DNA from: Jackrogersella multiformis | Lineage: Eukaryota; Ascomycota; Sordariomycetes; Xylariales; Hypoxylaceae | Reading direction: 5' to 3' | NCBI GenBank assembly: GCA_902806575.1 | Contig: CADCXD010000001.1 | Span: 310,001-374,000 of the forward strand | Length of the DNA stretch: 64,000 bases | In this document: piece after piece, positions 10,888-21,981 of the stretch | How the letters are laid out: the number at the start of each line of letters is the position of its first letter | Numbering within the stretch: position 1 is the stretch's first letter | Notes under the pieces: model-generated | Seen by the model: only the letters and a program-made list of their open reading frames with translations | Databases searched by the model: none | What the model was told of the DNA's origin: nothing | Position numbers and translations under genes: made by a program

Positions 10888-12524
10888 CTACCTATCTACC
10901 TCACCTATAATTCCGTCGCGGTTAGTATTTATTTTTCATTCTCTGGATAGGTACTTAGGAGGCGTTTTACTTACCGAACACCAGATCCATCGTACCGATC
11001 ACCGCTACGGCATCGGCAAGCATGTGCCCTCTGGAAACTACGTCGAAGCCGCCCAGGTGGGCAAAACCAGGGGCACGGATGTGGCAGCGGTACGGCCTCT
11101 CGCTCCCGTCGCTCACCACATACACGCCCATCTCTCCTTTCGGTGCTTCGATGACAGAGTACGTCTCACCGGGAGGGACGGAATAGCCCTTGGTGTACAG
11201 GAGGAAGTGGTGGATAAGGGCTTCCATGTTCTCCTTCATCGCTGCTCGCGGTGGCGGTGATATCTTGTAGTCCTCGACCCGGACCGGACCGGCTGGCATC
11301 TTGTTCAGGCACTGGTAGATGATTCGGAGAGACTGGCGGAACTCCTCCATTCGACATAGATATCGGTCATAGCAGTCGCCTCTGATTCCCACAGGGACAT
11401 CAAACTCAACCTGGCCATATGCGTCGTACGGCTGGCTCTTGCGAATATCCCAGGGGATGCCCGAACCTCGTAACATCACGCCGGTGAACGAAAGGTTGAG
11501 AGCTTCTTCTGCGGTAACCGTACCGACATTCTGCAATCTCGAAATCCAGATACGGTTGTCTGTGAGCATCTCCTCGGTCTCGTCGATTCGGTCGCCGAAC
11601 TGCGTAGCCCATTGGTAAATGTCGTCGAGGAGACCAACCGGGATATCTTGGTGGACGCCGCCAGGTCTAACGTAGGCAGCATGGAGACGGGCTCCGGATA
11701 CACGTTCATAGAATTCCTATGGGAGAGGGGTCGTCATGGTTAGCTTTAGCTGTTTTTCCTAGTTATGATAGACCTTTATGATAGACGTCATAGACAGATA
11801 GTCTCATCGATGAATTAAGACTCACCATCAGCTTCTCTCGTTCCTCAAAACCCCACAGGAAAGGTGTCAAAGCGCCGACGTCCATGGCGTGGGATAGAAC
11901 GGACATGAGGTGATTAAGGATCCGGGTGATCTCTCCAAACAGTGTTCGAATCCACTTGGCTCTCTCGGGGATCTCTATATTTAGAAGCTTCTCTACGGCG
12001 AGGGAGAAGCATTGCTCGTTCGTCATCATGGAGACGTAGTCTAGGCGGTCGAAGTAAGGTAAGGCTTGTAGGTATGTCTTATACTCTATCAACTTCTCGG
12101 TGCCTCTGTGTAGTAGTCCAACGTGGGGGTCGGATCTGATGATCTGCTCTCCGCTTATCTCGATAATTAAGCGCAACACTCCGTGGGCAGCGGGATGCTG
12201 GGGACCAAAATTGACAGTGTAGTGGCGGACTTTTCGGTCGTTTATGCTTATCTCGCGCGAAGCCTCGAGGGATCCTTCGTCCTCATTCTGGGCGTTCTGC
12301 GGTCGCTGGGCGCCATAGGGATCTGAGGGATGACCGAAGTCTGGATCGACGGGTAGGAGAGTAGTGCGCTGGTACTGAGGCTGGTTCTGGGTCTGGTTCT
12401 GGTTCGGGATTTCGTTGGCCTTTCGCAGTGCGGACTGGGAAAAGGTTCGTATCGCAGATATCGCAGGTTTTGCTAGCTGCAGACGCCTGGCGCCGCAGCC
12501 AGCAATGCGATATAGCGACGCCAT
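10888..12524 (-). CDS. nuo-49: NADH:ubiquinone oxidoreductase 49-kDa subunit (NDUFS2), complex I
   Basis: Three exons: 11826-12524, 10975-11716 and a 17-bp last exon 10888-10904. They join in frame to 485 residues. The last exon completes the hallmark C-terminus: MDLVFG is followed across the intron by EVDR and stop. Family signatures are clear: NFGPQHPAAHGVLRL, GLLHRGTEKLIEYKT, and CFSLAVEKLL before the intron, then RPGGVHQD and the C-terminal region after it. The first 35-40 residues are basic, hydroxylated and non-acidic (ends near RTFSQSALRK), a mitochondrial presequence. A Gln/Asn-rich linker follows. The protein forms part of the quinone-binding module in the matrix arm and is related to the large subunit of NiFe hydrogenase. 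Intron lengths are 109 and 70 bp. Nothing is missing. Confidence 0.97.
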
Positions 12525-14003
12525 CTGCGTTGTGTGAATGCCAATTGGGAATTGGTATTTGGGAAGATTCGGAAGAACCTGGAATCTTTGGAGGTAATTG
12601 GGAAGTTGAGGTTAATTCCTACGTACCTGGTACTTAATTGGGAATAGGATGTATACCTTGTATTACCTAGGTAGCCAGTGCTAACGTAAGTATAAAGTAT
12701 ACTTACTATTAATGTCCTCGTCATTGGATCGCCACACTATTATTCCGCGCCACACTTATCATTTATGTACCTCACTATCCCTGTCACCCTGTACACCACA
12801 TTTTAAGCTCAGGTGCGGGACTATGCTTCCTATTCAAATATCGGGTAACTACTTAGGTACGTATATATAAATATACCTTTATACTATAGCTACCTAAGTA
12901 CATATACCGTAACAGCTTACGAGTCTTGAGATGATTCTTTTCACACCCTTTATTAACATAGATTTTTATGTGTGTGATATTTTGAGTCTTTATTATATAA
13001 TCAGCTCATTATGAAACCTACCTACCTAAGTACTCAGTTACTATATCGACTGTTGCCCCATCTCCTTGACTAGCAATTGTCTTGAAACCCGTCGGTATAG
13101 TGTGCTGTTGTTCACTATTATCATGGAAAAAACTCTTAATGATTCATTGGATTGATTCGATACAGCGTCAAAAGTAAGTGATTAATCTAGCCTTAAGTAA
13201 TCCATATACTTCTATTCGGTGAACCTTTACTTATGGAGACAGACAAGTGATAATCAATGAGATACGAGATATCTTCATACACTATTATTCTCATTACATG
13301 TACAGCTCATGTTGTCATTTTAGACTTAGACCCGAGCTTATACATACCTACTAGCTACCATATTTGAGTGTATGGATCATCAAAACCGCATTGATACTAA
13401 TAACAGTGTTTCAGCATATGGATGATTATATATGTTTAACCCACTCCCGATGCCCTCCGTGCCCTTGGGCACTTAAGTACCTAAGGTAATTAGTAAGTGC
13501 AACGCAATGGAGAATCTAGGCCATATTAACCAGAGTCCCTTGATAAACTCGCTGACCTGAGTCCTAGGATGAATGGTTATATTCAATCTAGGGAACAGGG
13601 CTATAATCATTGACGATCTTTCAATATCAGAATAAGACAGACTATGATAGTGTCTTTCGGCATGCACATATCATACCCCTTTATCTACCCAGGCACCTAG
13701 GTAGTCAGGTACTTGTCATAGAAACCAGACGTCAAAGCAAATCTCAATAAAACATATAAAGCACCATCATCACCAACATGCTAACCCACAGAAAGATATC
13801 CTCCAGCACATTACACCCGACCATCTTCTCCACAACTCCTCCTCCCTTCCCTTCCCTTCCCTTCTTCATCTTCATCTTCATCCTCACCTCCATCCTCACC
13901 TTCATCCACATCCCCATAACAAGGTATACACAGCCACAACCACTACTACTAACACAGCTCCTCCCCTCCCCTCCCCTCCCAACCTAACTACCACACCGCA
14001 GAT
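12525..14003. other. Intergenic, AT-rich; no gene seen
   Basis: The right edge of the complex I gene's promoter comes first, then AT-rich DNA with ACCTAGGT at 12665-12672 and 13695-13702. A CCCTT/CATCTT low-complexity run at about 13845-13915 yields a spurious ORF. It ends at the stop of the GH2 gene. Confidence 0.55.
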
Positions 14004-16620
14004 CTATAAAGACACAGAAGTATTCCTTACCGCCCTCGGCAGGCCGCTGTAATACGTCTTCCTCGCGGCCTCGACGATCTTCCTGACCTCCGTCGCCGGG
14101 ATCTTCTCCCTCCTGTCGAACGAGTACAGGCCGTTGGCTTCCTGCTCGACGTCGGACCTGGCGAGCAACGCGCAGTTAGCAAACATATACTGTAGGTATG
14201 TAGGCAGGTAGGCAGGCAGGCAGGTAGGTAGGTAGGTAGGCAGATAGGCAGATAGGCAGGCAGGTAAGTAAACAAGCAATCAAGCAAACACCAACTCACA
14301 ACTGCGTATACACGAACCCGCAGCAATGCCCGGGGTCCACCACAGCGCTGACCAGCGCCTGCAGCCTGGCCAAGAGATCCTTCGCATCGGTGGCAGTGGT
14401 GTACCCCCAATCCCTATCGCCGCCCTCCCGGGCGATGTTGACGCCGCCGAACTCGGAGCACAGCACCGGCGCGCCGTCCCTGTGCACCGCGCCGCCGACG
14501 AAGAAGCCGCGCCCGCCCAGCTTGGCGCCCAGGATCCCGCCCAGCGACCCGCAGGTCTGCGCCAGCGCCGCCGCGTCCGCGTAGTCGTGGAATGTGCTGA
14601 GGTCCGTGGCTACGTGCTCCCACCCGCAGTTGTCGTTGACGGGGCGCGTGGGGTCGAGGGATCTTTGGTTGGGGGGGAGAGGTTAGTAAGTGCTTGGTTG
14701 CTTTGTTGCTCGCTTCCTTACTCGCTTGAAATCCTTGTTGCTTAGATCTCGTTTGAAAGGGATCGGGCGCGAGGGTTTAAGTGAGGAGTAAGGTAGGGGG
14801 AGGTTGGATGGATGACTGGCTGGCTTGCTTACTTCGTCAGATAGTACAGCGAGCGGATGTGGTTCCGCTGCTGCTCGCTGTCTTTGAGGTTGGGGTACGC
14901 CCAGCTCTCCTGCTATACGTTAACGTCTTGGACTGCGTGCTTCGATACTTTCTCTGCAGATGCAGTTTATACGTTGGAGTTGGGGAGGGGGGAGGCGAGT
15001 TCAGGTAGGTGTGAACGAAAATGAAAGAGCATCATACTATAATCGAGTTAGCCCCTTATCCGCAGCAGTCAAATCCCCATAGTACGGTATAACCTCCAAC
15101 CGCAAACGTGGAAAGGGTCATCATTCTTATATATACGCACCATTGACAGGAGTCCAGGTCACGACCGAGGGGTGGTTGATATCCCTCTTGACGGCCTCGA
15201 GCCACTCCTGGCCGAACCTCTCGGCGTAGTCCTCGTTGAACTCGTACGCGTTCGCCATCTCGCCCCAGACGAGGTAGCCCAGCTTGTCGGCCCAGTACAG
15301 GAAGACCGGGTCCTCGACCTTCTGGTGCTTGCGGCAGCCGTTGAAGCCCATGCTCTTCGACAGCGCGATGTCCACGCGCAGGCTGTCGGGCGACGGCGGC
15401 GTCATCCCGGTCTCCGGCCAGTACCCCTGGTCCAGGACCAGCGCTTGGAAGAGCGGCCGGCCGTTCAGCCGGAACGTCCGGTCGCCCCGGGTCCAGTCTA
15501 GGTGGCGGAAGCCGGTGTAGGTCTTGACCTCGTCGATGAGCGTCCCCGCCGAGTCGTAGAGCCGGATGGATAGGTCGTATAGGAGCGGGTAGTCTGGAGA
15601 CCACAACGCTAGGTTGCCTCGCCAGCAGTCGGTGTCGTAGTAGGGAGCGTCCTGGGAGAGTGTCACGGGTGCCTTTGACTTCTGCTCGTCGCTTAGCGTC
15701 AGCCCGAGGTTGACGAATGCGTAATCCTTGTCGCCGGGTAGATTCTCCTTCTTCGTGGCGACGCTGAGCCCGTGGAGACTGCCCTCGATCTCAACGCTGT
15801 ATCCGTGACCTGCCCTGCGGCCAAGAACGGACACCCGGGCCTCTAGCAAGCCCTCGGAGATGTTATTTGACCTTAGCACTGTGCCCGCGCTGCTGTCGCC
15901 GATTCTTGTCGGCGGAACGATTTCCAGCCAGACCGGTTGCCAAATCCCGCTAGACGGGGTGTAGAAGATACTCTCGGGCTGGGGTGCCCAATATTGTTTC
16001 CCGCGAGGTTGGGCTAGGTCATGCGGGGAGTCTCGAATACGCAAGATAAGGTCAAGTTCCCCCTTACCTGCAGTCTTCCAAGCGTTTGACAAGGCGTCGG
16101 TGATGTCCACATCGAAGGGTACGTGTCCGCCTCGATGCTGACCCACGGGATACCCCGAAGCCCATATGGTTACATCGTAATCCACAGCTCCGAAGCGAGC
16201 TAGGACTCTGTCCCCGGCCTCGATATCCGCCTCGCCGCGGGGATCAACGACCTTCCTCTCGTACCACAAAACCTCGTGCGCATCTTTGTCGTACACACCC
16301 GACGCCGGCGTCTGGAAGACAAAGGGCACGTTTATAGGTTTCTTAACATGCTCGCGGCTTTGGTCCTTCGGAGCTTGGAATCCCTTCTCCTTGAGCTCCG
16401 GGAAGGCAGCTAGCTTCTGAGCTAAGGCTTCAGCGCTATCTGCGTCGGCTGGCGAAGTGACGGATACTTTCTCCGGGACCCCATTGATGTGCCACGCTTC
16501 CTTGAGGCCTATGTCCTCGTCATCAAAGAGTATCGACCAGCCCTCGTTCAGAGGCGTCCACCTGTGATTTCCGTGGACGAAGTCAGGCCGCGGATAAGAG
16601 TCTTTGGAATTGTAAGCCAT
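14004..16620 (-). CDS. Glycoside hydrolase family 2 (beta-galactosidase/beta-glucuronidase-like)
   Basis: Four exons: 15141-16620, 14833-14909, 14300-14662 and 14004-14157. The product is about 690 residues. The N-terminal GH2 sugar-binding domain is clear (HRGGHVPFDVDITD, then QYWAPQPESIFYTPSSGIWQ), followed by an Ig-like middle and the TIM barrel (MGFNGCRKHQKVEDP, WGEMANAYEF). The catalytic acid/base Glu is in VNESW, about residue 494, and the nucleophile is in CSEFGG, about residue 589. There is no signal peptide, so it is probably cytosolic. It would act on beta-linked galactose, glucuronate or mannose; the sugar cannot be told from sequence. Oddity: the VN|ESW junction is exactly one base too long with the only sensible GT-AG pair, so intron 1 does not keep frame as written. 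The other two junctions are clean. Confidence 0.85.
14201..14265. repeat. GGTA/GGCA tetranucleotide microsatellite inside GH2 intron 3
   Basis: Tandem GGTA and GGCA units mixed with GATA-GGCA units fill the middle of the 142-bp third intron. This probably explains why that intron is longer than its neighbours. Confidence 0.85.
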
Positions 16621-17358
16621 TATCCTTAATTAAATAGTGTCCGATCAACTAGGGGCAGAACGAATGTATACTCAGGGACGGTATATTTGTATAGAGCTCT
16701 ACTTGCGAAGATAATCTCTAGACCCGAAACTATGCAAACCGTTAGTTTTTTTCGATATCGGCGTGTCGTGGTCCATTTCTATGAAACGTGAGGAGAAGGA
16801 TTGACGTCACTGTGCACCAATGATCGTTTTGTGTGGGTTGAGAAAACTGGACTCGAGCTGCATGTTCCGCATATTCTGGTGTTGGAGAGCGTTTAGAATC
16901 ATTTCTGGCGATTTTCGTATATTTCGTATACACGTACGACTATAGAAAAAATATATTATATCCATATAAAAAAATACATCACCCCCTATATGTGAGACTT
17001 CTAGGTTTAAGTGTGGTTCAAATAAGTTTTCGCTAGGGGGGCTCTTCAAAGGTTTTCAGGAGAATTCGACCTATTAAGGTAATATGAGATAGATCGGTCT
17101 AAAGTTGAATGAGATAGCATCGTATATGAATCGATGCTAAGCACATCTTCGGTTGAAACGTTTTACACTTTATTAATTTGCTCCATCATTAACTCGTTCA
17201 CTAGCCCGTATCTCATGTCCGATTCTTAGAACGTTTAATCATCTCTTAGACGCCAGCCGGTATAGACGAATTTCCCGATCAAGTTAACCCCGCCACTTAT
17301 ACCTTAGGCCAGGGACCATACCTAACCTGTCCCTCTTTGATTTCAAGTCCTACAGAGT
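16621..17358. other. Intergenic between GH2 and MCM4 genes
   Basis: Promoter side of the GH2 gene and 3' side of MCM4. AT-rich with an A/T-rich block at about 16940-16975. Short ORFs on the minus strand look random. No gene seen. Confidence 0.55.
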
Positions 17359-20300
17359 TCACGCAACACCGGTAACGCGTCTCACACTCCTTCTTGCACC
17401 CTCACCAGTGATCATAATGGAGCCCTCCATCTCCAGCGCTCTCATCGTCTCGGCAAACTCGGCAGGTTCGACGGGAACACTTGATCCTTCGTTTAACCTC
17501 CTGCTTACTTCACTCCATCGGACAGTCTGCCCGCCGCTAGTAAGCTCGTCTAGAAGACGCAACGCAGCTTCTTTTATCTCGGTCTTGCGCTTCCGTTCCG
17601 AGGCGCTGGTGCCCTCGGTGAGAAGGCTCATGTCGATGCGGCCTTGAGAATCGGTCGCCGCAGTCTGCAGCGCCGACTGGATAAGGCGCTCAGCCTCCAG
17701 GACGTCGTTTTTGGTGACTGTCTGCGAGAGTCTCATCTTGGCGTGTGCCTCGGCCAGACGAATCATCGACTCGAGCTGACGGGTCGTGGCGGTAATACGC
17801 TTCTCCGCGGCACGAACATCCTGTCCTAATTTGCGCATCTTGACGTACGCATCGACAAGAGCTTGCGAGGCATCCTGGGATAGCGCCGGATGGATGTGAG
17901 TACGGGCATATGAGATAAAGGATGTTAAGAACTCCACAGACTAAAAATTTCGTTAGTAATGCGCCTTCCAGAAAACTGCATAATGAACTTACCAATATCT
18001 CAAAATTAGAGGCCGCGGACTGAGGAGTGTCTTCTAGATACATGGAAAGTAGATGGCGGGCCAATTTGCGATCAATTGTCTCGTTGACACGATCAAGGAT
18101 TAAGTAAACGAGATCAAATCGCGATAATAATGTTGGTGGTAGATCAATATTTTGCGGAACAGGAAGATCGGGGTTATATCGAGATCCAATTGGGTTGGCC
18201 GAGGCCAGAATGCTGGTCCTGGCGTTTAGCGTAGTGATGATACCGGCTTTGGCTACCGAAACCGTCTGTTGCTCCATGACTTCGTGAAGAACAGATCGGG
18301 TAGAATCAGACATCTTGTCGAATTCGTCAATGCAGCAGACACCACCATCAGACAAGACTAAAGCACCAGATTCGAGTACTAGCTGTCGAGTCTCGGGGTC
18401 TCGGCTAACATACGCGGTAAGACCGACTGCGGAAGATCCTTTGCCGCTGGTGTATACACCACGAGGGGCAATCTTGTGAACATATTTGAGCAACTGAGAT
18501 TTCGACGTTGACGGATCGCCGCAGAGTAAGACATTGATATCACCGCGGTACTTAGGGCTGCCACCTTTTTCAAAGGTTTTGTTCGTCCCTCCAAACATTT
18601 GGAGGAGAATGCCCTTCTTCACGTCGTCCATCTCGTAGACTGATGGAGCTAGTGACCGAGAGAGAAGCTCGTAGATATCTGGGCGAGCTGCGGTGGCCTT
18701 AATCTTCTCTTCTTCGTCGGGGCTGATCTTTCGGGTCTCCTCGATATTGTTTTCCGAGTCGTTAGTTTCGTCGCCAAGAGTGGAAGGATCCATATCCATT
18801 CGCTTGTTATCGACCTTGGCGACGTGAACGACATCGACGAAGGTTTTGAATATACTCTTGACCGAGCGCTGGCGCGGATTGACCCTGACTGGGCTGACGC
18901 GGTAGATGCCCGTAATCTTGACGCGGTCACCAGCCTTGCAGAAATCCACCAGCTCGTTATAAACACAAACCGATACCGAATGTGGTGTCTGTCCAGCAGG
19001 CACAGCATCAGGCGTTTCCTGCAGTTTGATAACTTGCTTATCCTCGAACTCACACCTGTTGTGGATAATCTGCATGGAGTTCCGGGAGTCGCATAGTTGC
19101 CTTGGGCATTCAGTAGGCTCTCGAATCTTGCCTCGGTCGAGCCCGACTAGAAGCGAATGGCTGCAAACATTACATCGGAAGAAGGCTTGTTTCATATCTG
19201 GAATAACGGGCGTCGTCCGAATCACAAGACCCTTGATGCAGACGAGCTTGTCCATATCGGATGGGTTAAGGTCGCGCAGATTCGTAACTTCGTTTAGACT
19301 AAAAGGTCGGGTCATATAAGTCTGGTCCATGACCTTTTCTTCTAGACTAGGGCCTTGAGGGGGCCGCTGCGAGGTTTGAGGTTCGTCACCTCGCTCTGAG
19401 CTCGGGAACTGCATGTCAGAACTCGGAGCGCCGCTGCGTTGCGTTGCCGACGCTCCATTACTCTGGCTCCTCTGTCTGGCCATCTCGGCCTGTGCGAGCT
19501 CGATCATAAGGTCATGGACCGATTGATCCATGAGCGGCACGATTTCTTGAGGATAATGCTGAATTTGGTGCCAAATTTTCCTGGTAGGCGGGTACAGTTT
19601 GAAGTCCTGAACGTTCACGTAGAGAATTCGCTGACCAAGAACCAGCATGTTCTGAAGCTCTTCCCAATATGGCTTGGATGTAGCTTCAGGGTCAGCATCT
19701 GTCTCTTCCGTCGTCATTCCTTCGCCCCACATACGGTACTTCTTGGTGAAGTTCCGTAGGAAGTCCTTGAATGCGGCATAGGTATCGTCGATAGAGACTG
19801 TAGTACCCCAGATGGTCGCATTGTCTTGACCGCCGAGAGCGTCGGCGTCAGAGGTGTTGGGGTTCAGGTTAGAAAAGGTTGCTGCGTCGGAATGAATCTC
19901 TCGGACCACGCGCCCAGCATCGTCCAAAATGACGCGGCTACCGCTTCGAACATTGCTACTGAAAATTTCCGAGTTGATATCACCTCTTCGGTTTACTCTA
20001 TTGGCTCGTGGTGTATCAGACGAGCCGACAAATAAGTTACTGCTTTCGCTTCGAAGATCGGATTGCGGATGCAGATTACGGCCAGGGCTTGAGCTTGGTT
20101 CGTACCGAATAGGAGATGATTCTAAAGCATTGATTAGTATCTCTATAATATTTTATAGTGGTAAATCTGTTCTAACCACCACCCATAAGCGACCTAGCTC
20201 TTGGTGTGCGATCGCCATCGCTTCCCGTCATGCGGCGTAGCGGTGAACTAGGCGCGGCGCCGGAGTTGACATTAGTGCTCTGGCTATCGGTGTTGTGGCG

Positions 20301-20528
20301 CAAGGCAGGAGAACTCCTATCATTCTCGGGCGCGGGAGATGATTGATAAAACAGAGGACTTGATGCCAATTGAGAGGGGCGATTGACGTTAAGAGTATTT
20401 CCATTCTGAGCACCATTTTGGGACGAGCCGGCGTTGGTAGGAGTACCTTGAGGGGCTTGAGAATTTCGTGTATTCCGGTTTGGTGTCTGCGAACCTCGCT
20501 GACTGCGGCGGGTAGAAGGCGACGACAT
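17359..20528 (-). CDS. mcm4: DNA replication licensing factor MCM4
   Basis: Three exons: about 20180-20528, 17993-20121 and 17359-17940, giving about 1019 residues. The N-terminus is a Ser/Pro/Asn-rich, intrinsically disordered tail typical of Mcm4 and rich in SP sites for CDK/DDK. An OB-fold with a zinc finger (CNVC ... CPRQLC) lies near residue 432. The AAA+ core carries Walker A GDPSTSKS near 650, Walker B CIDEFDKM near 711 and the arginine finger in LLSRFDL. A C-terminal winged-helix region follows in the last exon. Mcm4 is one of six subunits of the Mcm2-7 replicative helicase loaded at origins in G1. The first donor is ambiguous: three GGT repeats offer three GT sites, all keeping frame and differing by one residue each. 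No key residue is missing. Confidence 0.97.
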
Positions 20529-21117
20529 GGTGACTCGAATATAATCAACTACGACATGCGACGTAGAGATCGTAGTTAGTTGAGAAAAAAATAAATATGT
20601 TAAGTAAAACTTGGAAAGAAAGTGGGTGATGTGATGAAGAAGATTAAGCCTTGCCGGGCAAAGTGGGATACGGAAGTACTGCCTAGTACCTATGCCGCCA
20701 TTAGGAAATCGCGTAAAACGGGGCAAGAGCGCGCGTTAAAGGGGGGATAGGACGCGACTTTTCGTGTAAAGTGGAAGTTATGCCAATTTATGCTTACGTA
20801 GTAAAGTACATCCGTACTTCTACCCAGGTACCTAAGTACCGAAAAGTAGTGCGGGGGACCCTGGTCCGCCCTACCACGGTTCCGCTAAAACAATTTATCC
20901 ATAATCCATTTCATATGGGGGTCCACTCTAATCCCAAATGCCACATTGAAGTCGCTATAGGTACGTAGCTCCAACTTACATACATATTGGCATATGTTTG
21001 CCGTCGATATTGAACATCCGTTGGTATTATAAGAGACAATTACTAGGGACCGTCCTCGATATCTGTATAATCACAACTATCTTCTTTACTTCGAACGTAT
21101 TACCCAATTCCTTTAAA
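20529..21117. other. Divergent promoter region, MCM4 and coatomer zeta
   Basis: A 589-bp shared upstream region. It contains the ACGCG cores near the MCM4 side and a pyrimidine-rich stretch before the coatomer start. No ORF of interest. Confidence 0.65.
20710..20756. promoter_or_regulatory. Three MCB-like ACGCG/CGCGT cores upstream of MCM4
   Basis: Cores at 20710-20714 (CGCGT), 20732-20736 (CGCGT) and 20752-20756 (ACGCG) lie about 180-230 bp upstream of the MCM4 start. ACGCGT is the MBF element that drives G1/S genes in yeasts (established). That these function here is inference. They also lie about 360-410 bp upstream of the divergent coatomer gene. Confidence 0.5.
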
Positions 21118-21839
21118 ATGGCGCCTGGGATGTCATTATCCTCGGTGAATGCCATCATCATCCTCAATATCGACGATGGCTCCAGGATATTCGCGAAATA
21201 CTATAACTCCCCCCACCATGCGCCCACAGCAGGTAGGTATAGACCGTTCTTGAAAGTGAGACCTCGTAGTATTATCGCCGCTGACGAGAACCCTTACAGT
21301 TTCAAACCCTCACCACCAACCTAGCGGGCCGTTCGCGGACGTGAAGTCGCAGAAGACGTTCGAGAAGGGCCTACTAGAGAAGACGGCGAAGCAGACAGGT
21401 GACATTATCCTCTACGATAACCGGATCGTGCTGTATAAGATGGAGTCTGACGTGATGATGTATGTCGTGGGCGGCGTCGACGAGAACGAGGTTCTCCTAT
21501 ACAACGTCATCTTGGCATTAAGGGATTCGCTGCATCTATTATTTAAGTATGTCGAGTATCTAAGCAACTTAGGGATATCCAGGGCTAACTGGGGGTAGGC
21601 AATCGGTTGATAAGCGAACAATAATTGAGAACTACGACTTGGTCTCGTTGGCTATCGACGAGATCGTAGACGACGGCATCATCCTGGAGACAGACCCGAC
21701 CATCATCGTACAAAGAGTCAGCAAGGCGCCAACGCAAGATGTCAACCTAAGCCGTATCGACCTCAGCGAACAAGGAGTGAACAACCTGGCGCAATTAGGA
21801 AAGGCCAAGCTGACAGATTGGCTGAGGCAAGGCTTGTGA
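21118..21839 (+). CDS. RET3: Coatomer subunit zeta (COPI)
   Basis: Three exons: 21118-21236, 21325-21546 and 21599-21839, joining in frame to 193 residues. The longin-like small-subunit fold is recognisable: LSSVNAIIILNIDDGSRIFAKYY at the start, KSQKTFEKGLLEKT, DIILYDNRIVLYK, then YVVGGVDENEVLLYNVI and an acidic loop DEIVDDGIILETD. This is the clathrin-adaptor-like small chain of the COPI coat, which retrieves cargo from Golgi to ER. The first donor used is TAG|GTATAG; the GTAGGT four bases upstream would break frame. It diverges from MCM4 and converges on SUA5, with only 142 bp between stops. Confidence 0.95.
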
Positions 21840-21981
21840 GAAACTGCAGGTTTCCCCAGTTTAGATAAAAGACGACGAGATGGTCTTAAACGTAGACTTT
21901 GGCATGGCGTTGGTAAAAAGTCGTTGTTTGTTCTCAACGAGTTGTCTTCAAGATGGGCGATGCGGTGGTGCCGGTCATGAC

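Noticed and set aside
13778..13987. 69-aa ORF with CCTT and CATCTT repeats
   Set aside because: Low-complexity pyrimidine tract at the 3' side of the GH2 gene, no gene features.
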